In this document: positions 33,933-41,486 of the stretch, piece after piece | Position numbering within the stretch: position 1 is the stretch's first letter | How the letters are laid out: each line of letters opens with the position of its first letter | Source of the DNA: Dermabacter hominis NBRC 106157 | GTDB lineage: Bacteria > Actinomycetota > Actinomycetes > Actinomycetales > Dermabacteraceae | NCBI RefSeq assembly: GCF_001570785.1 | Contig: NZ_BCSI01000011.1 | Coordinates: 1-56,900, forward strand | Reading direction: 5' to 3' | Length of the DNA stretch: 56,900 bases | Notes under the pieces: model-generated | Database searches by the model: none | The model's input: only the letters and a program-made list of their open reading frames with translations | What the model was told of the DNA's origin: nothing | Program-made: the position numbers and the translations under genes

Positions 33933-35276
33933 CTACGAGGCGCTCAGCTTCTCGAGGAGGGCGAGGAAGAACGCCTCGCATTTGTCGATTTGTTCGAGGT
34001 CAACGTATTCGTTGGCGCCGTGGGCCTGGGCGATGTCGCCGGGGCCGATCACGACGGCGCTCATGCCTGCGGCCTCGTAGATGCCCGACTCAGTGCCGTA
34101 CGTGACCTTCGTGGGGCTGATGGTCACGCCGAGCTCGCGCGCGAGCTGTGCGGCCTCGCCCTCGGTTCCGCAGTCGAGCGGGTAGAGGAGCGTGCGGATC
34201 GTGAGGCTCGCGCCCACGTTTTTCGCTTGCTCGGGATCGGCCGGATCGGCGGGAATTGCTTTTTTCATGTCCGCGTCGATTTCGGCGATCTTCGCCTGGA
34301 TACGGCGGGCGATCGCGATCGCGTCGTCGCTCGGGAGGGCGCGGTATTCGAAAAGAAGGTGGGCGTGCGCCCCGACCGTATTGATCGCGTTGCCGCCATC
34401 AAAGCGGTTCACACCGCCCGTGATGTGCGGGACGAGGAAGGCGGGGTCATTCGGGCCGTCGGCGATGCCTCGGTCGATGATCTCCTCGTGAAACCAGGTC
34501 GTGAACATCGTGGCGTAGCGGTTCGCGTTGAGGCCGCGGGGCAGGAGGCTCGAGTGGGCGGCGATGCCGCAAAAATCGGCCTCGAAGGAGTTCATGGACT
34601 TGTGGGCGGTGACGACGTCCATCATCGTGGGCTCGCCAACGTAGGCGATGCGCGGCGCAATATCGAGGGTTTCGAGTTGCTTGACGAGCTCACGCGCACC
34701 GTTGCAGCTCGTTTCCTCGTCCCACGTAGCGGCGAGGTAGACGGGTTCGGTCAGCTCGGCCGCGAGGAAACGGTCGGCGAGGGCCGTGAAGGTCGCGAGG
34801 TACCCCTTCATGTCGGCGGTGCCGCGGCCATAGAGTTTTCCGTCCCGCTCGGTGGGCTCGAAGGGCGCGCTGATCCAGTCCTGTCCCGTGACGGGCACGC
34901 AATCGGTGTGGCCCGCGATGAGGATGCCCCGGCGTTCGGTGTCGCGCGCGGGAGCGGCGTGTGCGTCGCCGTCGAGCCTGTCGACACCGCCGCGACCCGT
35001 TGCGTACTTCTCTCCGAGTACGTCCTTTGCCGCACGGTCTGTACTATCACCAGCGGTTTCCCCCGCCGCGGGGAACACGGCCACGAGGTTCGCATCGAGA
35101 CCGTCCTCCTCGCGGAACACGTGGGTGGTGACGCCCTTGCTCGCGAAGATCCGCTGCAGAAGCATGATCGTGTCGAGGTTCCCGGTGTGGGAGGTGCTGT
35201 CGATGCGCACGAGAGCTTCGAGAATTTCGCGGGGACTCGAAGGCAGGGTCGACTCGGGGTTCTCAGTTTGCGACAT
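33933..35276 (-). CDS. argE: M20-family metallopeptidase, acetylornithine deacetylase-like
   Basis: 447 aa. Zinc-dependent amidohydrolase. Metal and catalytic residues: His/Asp in GHTDCVPVTG (about 112), Asp in LYGRGTADMKGYLATF (about 145), the Glu-Glu pair in ATWDEETSCNGA (about 177) and Glu in YVGEPTMMDVV (about 204), with a late His in IAQAHGANEYVDLEQ (about 422). The sequence around HKSMNSFEADFCGIAAHSS matches ArgE-type dimerisation domains. It is about 50 aa longer than usual because of a hydrophilic insert near residues 60-105 (AGETAGDSTDRAAKDVLG...). Leaderless transcription is likely (TAACGT 6 bases before the ATG). The product of an arginine pathway is the best guess, but other N-acyl amino acids are possible and no arg genes are beside it. 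Confidence 0.78.
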   Translation of the reverse strand: MSQTENPESTLPSSPREILEALVRIDSTSHTGNLDTIMLLQRIFASKGVTTHVFREEDGLDANLVAVFPAAGETAGDSTDRAAKDVLGEKYATGRGGVDRLDGDAHAAPARDTERRGILIAGHTDCVPVTGQDWISAPFEPTERDGKLYGRGTADMKGYLATFTALADRFLAAELTEPVYLAATWDEETSCNGARELVKQLETLDIAPRIAYVGEPTMMDVVTAHKSMNSFEADFCGIAAHSSLLPRGLNANRYATMFTTWFHEEIIDRGIADGPNDPAFLVPHITGGVNRFDGGNAINTVGAHAHLLFEYRALPSDDAIAIARRIQAKIAEIDADMKKAIPADPADPEQAKNVGASLTIRTLLYPLDCGTEGEAAQLARELGVTISPTKVTYGTESGIYEAAGMSAVVIGPGDIAQAHGANEYVDLEQIDKCEAFFLALLEKLSAS

Positions 35277-35282
35277 AATTCC

Positions 35283-35288
35283 ACGTTA
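35283..35288 (-). promoter_or_regulatory. leaderless -10 box of the M20 peptidase gene
   Basis: Minus-strand TAACGT, 6 bases, then ATG. Confidence 0.45.
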
Positions 35289-35386
35289 CCCCCTTGACGG
35301 TTTCGTCGGGAGGAGCGGTAGTTTCTCTGTGAGAGAGCTGTCGAAGAACGCCCCGGTTTAAAAGGGCAGGAGCAGGGAGGCCCGCG

Positions 35387-36574
35387 GTGAGGGTTCTGAT
35401 CGCGCCCGATTCCTTTAAAGAGTCGATGAGTGCGCGCGAGGCAGCTGAGGCGATCGCGCGAGGAGTGCGCGCAGTTGTTCCCGGGGCGGCATGCACGCTC
35501 GCTCCGGTGTCCGACGGTGGCGAGGGATTCACCACCTCCCTCGGGACAGCGCTCGGGGCCACCCTCCATTCCGTCACCGTGTCGGATGCGCTCGGCCGCC
35601 CTGTGAGCGCCGAGTACGCCTTCGCCTCAGGCGCGCAGCCGTCCACAGTGGTCCTCGAGATGGCGAGCGCCGCGGGCCTCATGCACCTTCAACCGGGGGA
35701 GCGCGACCCAATGAGGGCGAGCACGCGCGGCGTCGGCGAACTCATCTCCTCCGCGCTCGATCGGCTTGGCGGCGGCGGCCGGCTCATCATCGGCATCGGC
35801 GGCTCCGCAACGAATGATGGCGGGGTGGGGATGCTCGGTGCGCTCGGCGCGCGTTTTCTTGATTCCGACGGTCGCCCGCTTCCCCCCGTACCCGCCTCTC
35901 TAGCCGGGCGCCTTGCCCGCATCGACGTGAGCGGCCTCGATCCTCGGCTCTCTGAGGTCAGCATCGAGGTCGCGTGCGACGTGACGAACCCGCTCCTCGG
36001 TACGAGTGGGGCAAGCGCGATTTTCGGCCCGCAAAAGGGAGCGGATCCCGCCACGGTGGCGAAGCTCGAGGGTTTCCTCGGGGAACTCGTGGAGGCTGCG
36101 GAAGCGTCGGCCCCCTCCCTTGGCGCCCGCGCCCACGCAGCCAAGCCCGGTGCTGGCGCCGCGGGTGGGCTCGGCTGGGCCCTCGCGACGTTCCTCGATG
36201 CTCGTTTCGAGCCTGGTTTCGATCTCGTCGCGCGCACGGTGAACCTCGAGCGAGCGATTGCGCACGCTGATCTTGTCCTCACCGGCGAGGGATCGATTGA
36301 CGCGCAGACGCTTAACGGTAAGGCCCCCGCGGGTGTTGCCGCACTTGCGCAGCGCCACAGCGCGCCGTGCGTGGCCTTCGCGGGACGCATTGGCGAGGGC
36401 GCCGAGGTGCTTTACGCTCATGGTGTGAGCGCTCTCGTGCCGATCGTGCAGGGAGTGACGACTCTCGAAGAGGCCCTCAATGACGGTCCGCGCAACCTCG
36501 AGCGTGCAGCGACAACCTCGATGCGACTCATGGAACTAGGAAAAGGAGCAGTTCATGGCGACGAATCAGGCTGA
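35387..36574 (+). CDS. glxK: glycerate kinase (GlxK/GckA type)
   Basis: 395 aa from the GTG at 35387 with a GGGAGG ribosome site. It phosphorylates glycerate to phosphoglycerate in glyoxylate/glycerate use. Family motifs: MRVLIAPDSFKESMSAREAA at the start, PVSDGGEGF (about 45), IGIGGSATNDGGVGMLGALGARF (about 128-150, with the conserved GG-SATND) and LVLTGEGSIDAQTLNGKAPAGVA (about 296). Its last ~7 codons overlap the ATG of the next gene, and the C-terminus after MRLMELG is likely altered by that neighbour, a hint that the toxin-like pair was inserted at the gene's end. Confidence 0.9.
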   Translation: MRVLIAPDSFKESMSAREAAEAIARGVRAVVPGAACTLAPVSDGGEGFTTSLGTALGATLHSVTVSDALGRPVSAEYAFASGAQPSTVVLEMASAAGLMHLQPGERDPMRASTRGVGELISSALDRLGGGGRLIIGIGGSATNDGGVGMLGALGARFLDSDGRPLPPVPASLAGRLARIDVSGLDPRLSEVSIEVACDVTNPLLGTSGASAIFGPQKGADPATVAKLEGFLGELVEAAEASAPSLGARAHAAKPGAGAAGGLGWALATFLDARFEPGFDLVARTVNLERAIAHADLVLTGEGSIDAQTLNGKAPAGVAALAQRHSAPCVAFAGRIGEGAEVLYAHGVSALVPIVQGVTTLEEALNDGPRNLERAATTSMRLMELGKGAVHGDESG

Positions 36575-36896
36575 AAAGCGTGTGCGCTTTCGAGACGTCA
36601 AGCCATTCGAGGTCGCGGATTCGCTCGAGGAACTCAGAGGGCCGTCGGAAGGTTTGCTCACTCCACCCGTGGACGTTCATTGGTCGGGGTTGCGCACCAC
36701 GTTTGACGTGTCGAATGAGCGGCAGCGTCGTCGCCTCTACCAGGCGGTTCTTTCCAATGGCCGCCAAGAACATTTCACCGCTTTTCTCAACCGTGATCTC
36801 CTCCTTCATGACTGGCCGACCCTCGCGCTCGACATTCGCATCGTCGATTCTTGGGCGCGGCGATTTCCTGAGATTGAGCAACGCCGACGGAGGTAG
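36555..36896 (+). CDS. small partner (putative antitoxin) of an AbiEii-type nucleotidyltransferase
   Basis: 113 aa, with AAAAGGAG before the ATG and only 5 bp before the AbiEii-like gene, so clearly one operon. It is charged, with no membrane segment: RDVKPFEVADSLEELRGPSEG, then PVDVHWSG..TTFDVSNERQRRRLYQAVL, then HFTAFLNRDLLLHDWPTLAL..VDSWARRFPEIEQ. Small proteins with this DVSN..RRLYQ..L / LN-RDLLL--WP pattern often precede AbiEii-type genes in actinobacteria. I infer antitoxin or regulatory function; it lacks the winged-helix AbiEi start I would expect in the classical system. Base composition is lower in G+C than the surrounding genes. Confidence 0.55.
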   Translation: MATNQAEKRVRFRDVKPFEVADSLEELRGPSEGLLTPPVDVHWSGLRTTFDVSNERQRRRLYQAVLSNGRQEHFTAFLNRDLLLHDWPTLALDIRIVDSWARRFPEIEQRRRR

Positions 36897-36901
36897 AGGC
36901 A

Positions 36902-37570
36902 ATGGACGAGGATATTAGGCGCGAGGTCGCCCGGGTAATGCTCTCCGCACTACGCGACACCGGATTCGTTTTGACCGGCGCGGGTGCACTTTCTGAGCAC
37001 CGAGTCATTTCGCGTCCTACGCGAGACGTTGATCTTTTTGCTACCGATCAGTTCGCTGGCAAGGTGCCAGAGATCGTGCCTCGCCTCCGCTCAGCTCTGC
37101 TCGAGAAAGGAGCAGAGCTGATTATCGGGCGTGAGTTCCAGTCTTTTGTCGACGGCCGAATTCTTTGGGAGGGACACGAGGTCGGGTTTGATCTTGGCAT
37201 CGATTGGCGGGGGTTTCCACCGACCGAGCTGCCTATTGGTCCTGTTCTCGACATAAGGGACTGCGTGGGATCAAAAATGACGGCCCTCTATAGTCGCCAT
37301 GAGCAACGCGACTACATGGACGTAGCCGCGATAGTGCTCGACGGCAGGTGGATGTGCCCGGAAATCCTTGATATGGCGAGGCACAACGATCCAGGTCTTG
37401 AATTCACTATTCTTGCCGCGCTTCTTGACCCGGAACATCCCGACTTTCCTCGTCGTGAGGACTTCGAGGAGTATGGATTCGGACTCGACGAAGAAGTGGA
37501 AATGCGCGGTGCGCTTGGGCTTTTTCGCGAGGCGATTTTGGGGCGAGGGGCCGCAGCCGAGGAACCCTAG
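36902..37570 (+). CDS. AbiEii/AbiGii-type nucleotidyltransferase toxin
   Basis: 222 aa. The nucleotidyltransferase core is visible at about residues 22-50: FVLTGAGALSEHRV...SRPTRDVDLFAT, i.e. a GA-AL-x(n)-R-x-T-x-DVDL block with the two metal-binding acidic residues (DVD). Further motifs are VGFDLGIDWRG (about 97) and DIRDCVGSKMTALYSRHEQRDYMDVAAIV (about 120-148), typical of the AbiEii/DUF1814 family with its K..-R..RD-xD signature. In type IV-like systems such enzymes block growth, in the MenT case by adding nucleotides to tRNA acceptor ends. It forms a pair with the 113-aa gene before it. G+C is visibly lower than next to it, which suggests transfer. A perfect 11-bp inverted repeat lies inside the gene (37092-37120). 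It converges on the ABC exporter, sharing CTAG stops. Confidence 0.75.
   Translation: MDEDIRREVARVMLSALRDTGFVLTGAGALSEHRVISRPTRDVDLFATDQFAGKVPEIVPRLRSALLEKGAELIIGREFQSFVDGRILWEGHEVGFDLGIDWRGFPPTELPIGPVLDIRDCVGSKMTALYSRHEQRDYMDVAAIVLDGRWMCPEILDMARHNDPGLEFTILAALLDPEHPDFPRREDFEEYGFGLDEEVEMRGALGLFREAILGRGAAAEEP
37092..37120 (+). repeat. perfect intragenic inverted repeat in the AbiEii-like gene
   Basis: CAGCTCTGCTC and GAGCAGAGCTG form a perfect 11-bp stem with a 7-base loop. It lies about 190 bp inside the coding sequence. Confidence 0.6.
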
Positions 37571-39372
37571 AGCGAATCCTGCCACGCCTTGTAGAGGGCA
37601 GCGAAGCGGCCTCCCTGCTCGATGAGCGCCCCGGGGGCGTCGTCTTCGACCACGACCCCATCGTGGAGCACGAGCACACGGTCCGCGATCATGACGGTCG
37701 AGAGGCGGTGAGCGATGATGATCGCCGTGCGGTTGCCGAGGAGCTTCGTGAGGCCCTCTTGCACGAGGCGTTCACTCGGCAAGTCGAGCGAACTCGTCGC
37801 TTCGTCGAGGATGAGGACGTTCGGGTTCGCGAGGAACGCACGCGCGAACGAAATGAGCTGGCGCTGACCAGCGGAGACGCGCCCGCCGCGCTTGCTCACG
37901 TCGGTGTCGTAGCCGTAGGGGAGGGCCTCGATGAATTCGTGCGCGCCGATCGCTTTGGCCGCGCGCACGATCTCTTCGCGGCTTGCGCCGGGCCGCCCTA
38001 ACTCGATGTTGTCGGCAACGGTGCCGCTGAACAGGTACGCCTCCTGGGTCACCATGACCACATTGTGTGTGAGCTCCGCGCTCGTGAGGTCGCGAAGATC
38101 CACGCCGTCGAGCTCCACGGAGCCCTGCGTGACGTCGTAAAAACGCGAGACGAGCTTCGCGATGGTCGACTTGCCCGCACCCGTCTGCCCGACGAGTGCG
38201 ACGGTCTGGCCTGCGGGAATCGAAAGATCGAGAGGCTTGAGCACGAGGGGACCATCCTCGCTATAGCGGAACTCGGCCCCCGTGAACTGAATTGCCCCGC
38301 GGCCGCTCGCGATGGATTTCGCGTGAGCGGTGGTGGGCTCGGCAACCGTCGGAACCTCCCACAAAAGCGCACTGATCTTCTCGAGTGCCGCCGTGGCCGA
38401 CTGGAACGAGTTGTAGAAGTTCGCGATCTCATCGACGGGCTGGAAGAAGCGCCTCGCGTACAGCACGAGCGCGAGGAGCACACCCACGCTCAAGTCACCC
38501 GCGAGGACGCGGAAGCCGCCGACGACGAGAACCGCCGCGACGGTGACGTTCGCGAGGAGGCGCAGCGCGGGCTGGTAGATGCCAAACACGGAGATCGAAT
38601 TGAGGGTCGCGCGGCGGTAGTTTTCCGCGAGCGCCCGGTACTCGCGCGAGTTCGATTCCTCCTTGCGGAAGGCCTTGACGGCGCGGATACCGTTCATCGC
38701 CTCGACGAACTGCACGATGAGGGCTGCCGAGTGGGTGCGCATGCCGCGATAGGCGATGCGCGAGCGCACCTGGAACCACACGGTGAGGGCGATGCAGGGG
38801 ATGAGCAGCACGAGCATGATGAGGCCCGTGGGCCAGTCCATTGCCACGATCGAGGCGGCCGTGAGAACCATCGAGAGGCTTGAGCCGATGAGGATCGGCA
38901 CGCCGAACTCGAGAAGCTCGCGCAGGGCCTCCATGTCGGACGTTTGGCGAGAGACGATGCGCCCGGAGGTATAGCGTTCGTGGAACTCGAGGGAAAGGCG
39001 CTGCGTGTGCCGGAAAACGCGGCGGCGCAGCTCGAGCAGGAGCCGCTGGCCGATGACGGAGGACTGGCGCGTAAAGACGAACGTGAGGGCCGCGGCAACG
39101 ATCGCGCAGGTCGCGTGGAGACCGGCCGCGCCGAGTGCGGGCAGAGCGTCGCCGTCGATCAGGGCAGGAAGCCCATTATCGATGCCCCACGCGAGAATCG
39201 CGGGACCTGCCACGACAGCGGCCTGCGCGAGAACCACCATGATGGCGACAAGCACGATCGAACCCTTTTCGGGCGCGAGCAGCTCGCGCAGCAGCGTAAG
39301 CGAGCGCTTGCGCGAGGCACGGTTTTCTTCCTTCGTGAGCTCGTGATCTTCCTCTTCGACTGCCTGGCTCAC
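37567..39372 (-). CDS. ABC exporter half-transporter, consensus Walker B subunit
   Basis: 601 aa: six membrane helices (about 30-330) followed by an ATPase domain. Walker A GQTGAGKST lies near residue 393. The signature reads VSAGQRQ (near 498) in place of LSGGQ, a degenerate form, while Walker B LILDEATSSLD (near 517) has the catalytic Glu. The H-loop is IIIAHRLSTV. The gene before it in the operon has the opposite pattern, so the two form a heterodimer with one active and one degenerate ATP site, as in BmrCD and TM287/288. Such pumps export drugs or lipids, and the substrate here is unknown. GTG start at 39372 with GGGAGGTG before it; its start overlaps the previous stop. Confidence 0.9.
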   Translation of the reverse strand: MSQAVEEEDHELTKEENRASRKRSLTLLRELLAPEKGSIVLVAIMVVLAQAAVVAGPAILAWGIDNGLPALIDGDALPALGAAGLHATCAIVAAALTFVFTRQSSVIGQRLLLELRRRVFRHTQRLSLEFHERYTSGRIVSRQTSDMEALRELLEFGVPILIGSSLSMVLTAASIVAMDWPTGLIMLVLLIPCIALTVWFQVRSRIAYRGMRTHSAALIVQFVEAMNGIRAVKAFRKEESNSREYRALAENYRRATLNSISVFGIYQPALRLLANVTVAAVLVVGGFRVLAGDLSVGVLLALVLYARRFFQPVDEIANFYNSFQSATAALEKISALLWEVPTVAEPTTAHAKSIASGRGAIQFTGAEFRYSEDGPLVLKPLDLSIPAGQTVALVGQTGAGKSTIAKLVSRFYDVTQGSVELDGVDLRDLTSAELTHNVVMVTQEAYLFSGTVADNIELGRPGASREEIVRAAKAIGAHEFIEALPYGYDTDVSKRGGRVSAGQRQLISFARAFLANPNVLILDEATSSLDLPSERLVQEGLTKLLGNRTAIIIAHRLSTVMIADRVLVLHDGVVVEDDAPGALIEQGGRFAALYKAWQDSL

Positions 39373-41330
39373 TGCGCACCTCCCTTCTCGTCAACCGCTT
39401 CGCGAATCTCAGCGACCTCGAGGCTTCCCGTTTCTGTCGCGACCCGCGTCAGGTTTCGGTTTCCTCGCGCCTCTTCTTCCTGATTCGCGATCACGTAGCG
39501 GTAGCGTTCGCTCGAGGCCATGAGCTGCGTGTGTGTGCCGACGGCCGTGATGCGGCCATCTTCGAGGAGTGCGACGCGGTCCGCGAGCGCCACGGTCGAC
39601 GTGCGGTGCGCGACGATGAGAGTTGTCGTGTGCGAGAGCACCTCTCGCAGCCGCTCCGTGACGCGCTCCTCGGTTTTCGTATCCAGGGCAGAGAGCGGAT
39701 CGTCGAGGAGGAGCACCGTGGGTTTCGCGGCGATAGCGCGGGCGAGTGCGAGGCGCTGACGCTGCCCGCCAGAAAGGCTCATTCCCTCCTCGCCGATGTG
39801 GGTCTCGACGCCTTCGGGCAGGTCGTAGGCGTAGCGTGCGTCGGCTGTGTCGAGGGCGAGTTCGAGGGCCCGGTCGAGCTTGGCGCTTCGCGTGGACGTG
39901 CGCGTCACCGGGGGCACGGTGCCGTCGGAACCAAAGAGCCTGTCCGCGAACTCCACGGTTTCGACGGTTCTTTCGTACCCGGGAGCACCGAGCAGCACGT
40001 TGTCGCGTACGGAGTCACTGAAAAGCGTGGCGTCCTCGAATGCGAATGCCGTGATCCGGTGGAGGGTGTCGAGGGGGATGTCGCGCACGTCGTAGCCGTC
40101 GATCGTGATCGAGCCCGAGGTGACGTCGTAGAGGCGTGGCACAAGCTGGAGCAGGGTCGATTTGCCGGAGCCGGTAATTCCCACGAGCGCCATCGTTTCG
40201 CCCGGTTCGATCTCGAGGCTCACGCCGTCGAGGAGGTCAGGCATGTGCGCAGGCGAATCGGAGTAGCGGAAGTGGACGTCGTGGAGGGCGAGGCGCCCCT
40301 CGAATGTGCGTCCGGGTTCGACTCTTGGGTGCTCGGGGTCGGTGATCGTGTTCGCGGCGTCCATGACTTCGAAGTAACGGTCGAGGGCCGTGTTTGTGTT
40401 GATGAGCATGCCGAACAGCTGGCCGAGCATGCGCACGGGGCCCGTGACGAGCACGGCCGTCACGAAGTAGGCGCTCAGTTGACCGAGGTTCATGTGGCCG
40501 TGGGCGGTGAGGTAGATGCCGAGCAGGAGGCTGATGGAGGTGGCAATCTCGGGAAGGCCGTACATGAGCATGTCGAAGCGCGCGATCGCGGTGGCCTTTT
40601 TGACCTCGGTTCCGCGAAGCTCATCGGCCTGGAGGGTGAACTGTTCGAGGGCCGTGGGGCCGCGGCCGAAGGCTTTGAGTACGCGGATACCCTGTACGGA
40701 TTGTTCGATTGTGGTGGCGAGGTCGCCGTTTTGATCCTGCGAGAGGCGAGAGAGGGTGGAGAACTGCCGGTTGAAGCGGAAAGAGAAGACCCCGATTGGG
40801 ATGGCCGCTGCGACGAACACTAGAGCGAGGATCCAGCTCGCGCGGATGAGTAGCGCGATACCCACGATGGTTGTGACGGCTGTGGTCACGCCCATGATGA
40901 CGCCGAACGCGATCCAGCGGCGGATGAGATTCGTGTCGCTCATCGCGCGCGACAGTAGCTGCCCCGAACTCCATTGGTCGTGGAAGGTGACGGGCATGTC
41001 CTGGATCTTGTCGTACAGATCGGTGCGCATGTCACGTTCGATCCCGGTCGCGGGAACGAGCGCGAATACGCGGCGGAGGAACAGGAGGAGCGCCTCGAAA
41101 ATGCCGAGCACGAGCACGGTTGCGCCCGCGGTCCACACGGCTGTAGCGGTGCCACCCTGGACGAGGTCGGAGTTGACGAGACGCTCGAGCACCTGCGGGA
41201 TCATGAGGCCGAGGACCGCGCTTCCAATCGCGCACAAAAGGCCGAGTACGAGCCTTGTGCGGATGGGTTTCACAATGCCCCACAGGCGAATCATGGGGTG
41301 TGGGTGCGGGGGAGCGGCACTGTTCTGCAT
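39369..41330 (-). CDS. ABC exporter half-transporter, degenerate Walker B subunit
   Basis: About 653 aa from the ATG at 41330; a GTG at 41339 is in frame but sits 1 bp from a TAGGAT -10 box (41341-41346). Six membrane helices are followed by the ATPase domain: Walker A GITGSGKST (near 386), full signature MSLSGGQRQRL (near 521) and Walker B VLLLDDPLSALD (near 541), where Asp replaces the catalytic Glu. This complements the partner gene: its LSGGQ completes the active site formed with the partner's Walker A/B. A C-terminal extension is rich in Glu/Arg. The promoter faces the Zur-like palindrome 60 bp away, so shared metal control with the divergent surface-protein gene is possible but unproved. 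Confidence 0.88.
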   Translation of the reverse strand: MQNSAAPPHPHPMIRLWGIVKPIRTRLVLGLLCAIGSAVLGLMIPQVLERLVNSDLVQGGTATAVWTAGATVLVLGIFEALLLFLRRVFALVPATGIERDMRTDLYDKIQDMPVTFHDQWSSGQLLSRAMSDTNLIRRWIAFGVIMGVTTAVTTIVGIALLIRASWILALVFVAAAIPIGVFSFRFNRQFSTLSRLSQDQNGDLATTIEQSVQGIRVLKAFGRGPTALEQFTLQADELRGTEVKKATAIARFDMLMYGLPEIATSISLLLGIYLTAHGHMNLGQLSAYFVTAVLVTGPVRMLGQLFGMLINTNTALDRYFEVMDAANTITDPEHPRVEPGRTFEGRLALHDVHFRYSDSPAHMPDLLDGVSLEIEPGETMALVGITGSGKSTLLQLVPRLYDVTSGSITIDGYDVRDIPLDTLHRITAFAFEDATLFSDSVRDNVLLGAPGYERTVETVEFADRLFGSDGTVPPVTRTSTRSAKLDRALELALDTADARYAYDLPEGVETHIGEEGMSLSGGQRQRLALARAIAAKPTVLLLDDPLSALDTKTEERVTERLREVLSHTTTLIVAHRTSTVALADRVALLEDGRITAVGTHTQLMASSERYRYVIANQEEEARGNRNLTRVATETGSLEVAEIREAVDEKGGAQ

Positions 41331-41404
41331 GATGTACACAATCCTAGGGACGGCGGCGGTTTCGTGTGCGCTGTTTCACGAAGTGAACGGTCGTCAACAT
41401 CTAG

Positions 41405-41432
41405 ATGAGAACCGTTCTCATGAGTGTAGGGT
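41405..41432 (+). promoter_or_regulatory. Zur-box-like operator overlapping the surface-protein promoter
   Basis: TGAGAACCGTTCTCA (41406-41420) is a perfect 15-bp palindrome about a single central base, extended by A/T on each side (41405-41421). It fits the actinobacterial Zur pattern TGAnAA-nnn-TTnTCA. The -10 box TAGGGT (41427-41432) begins 6 bp later, so a bound repressor would cover the polymerase site. The downstream protein family is often zinc-regulated, which supports the call. Confidence 0.6.
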
Positions 41433-41486
41433 GGTGCCCACCTGTTCACGCGCCGAGTTCCGCGGCGCCCAGCCGAGAAAGAAGCC

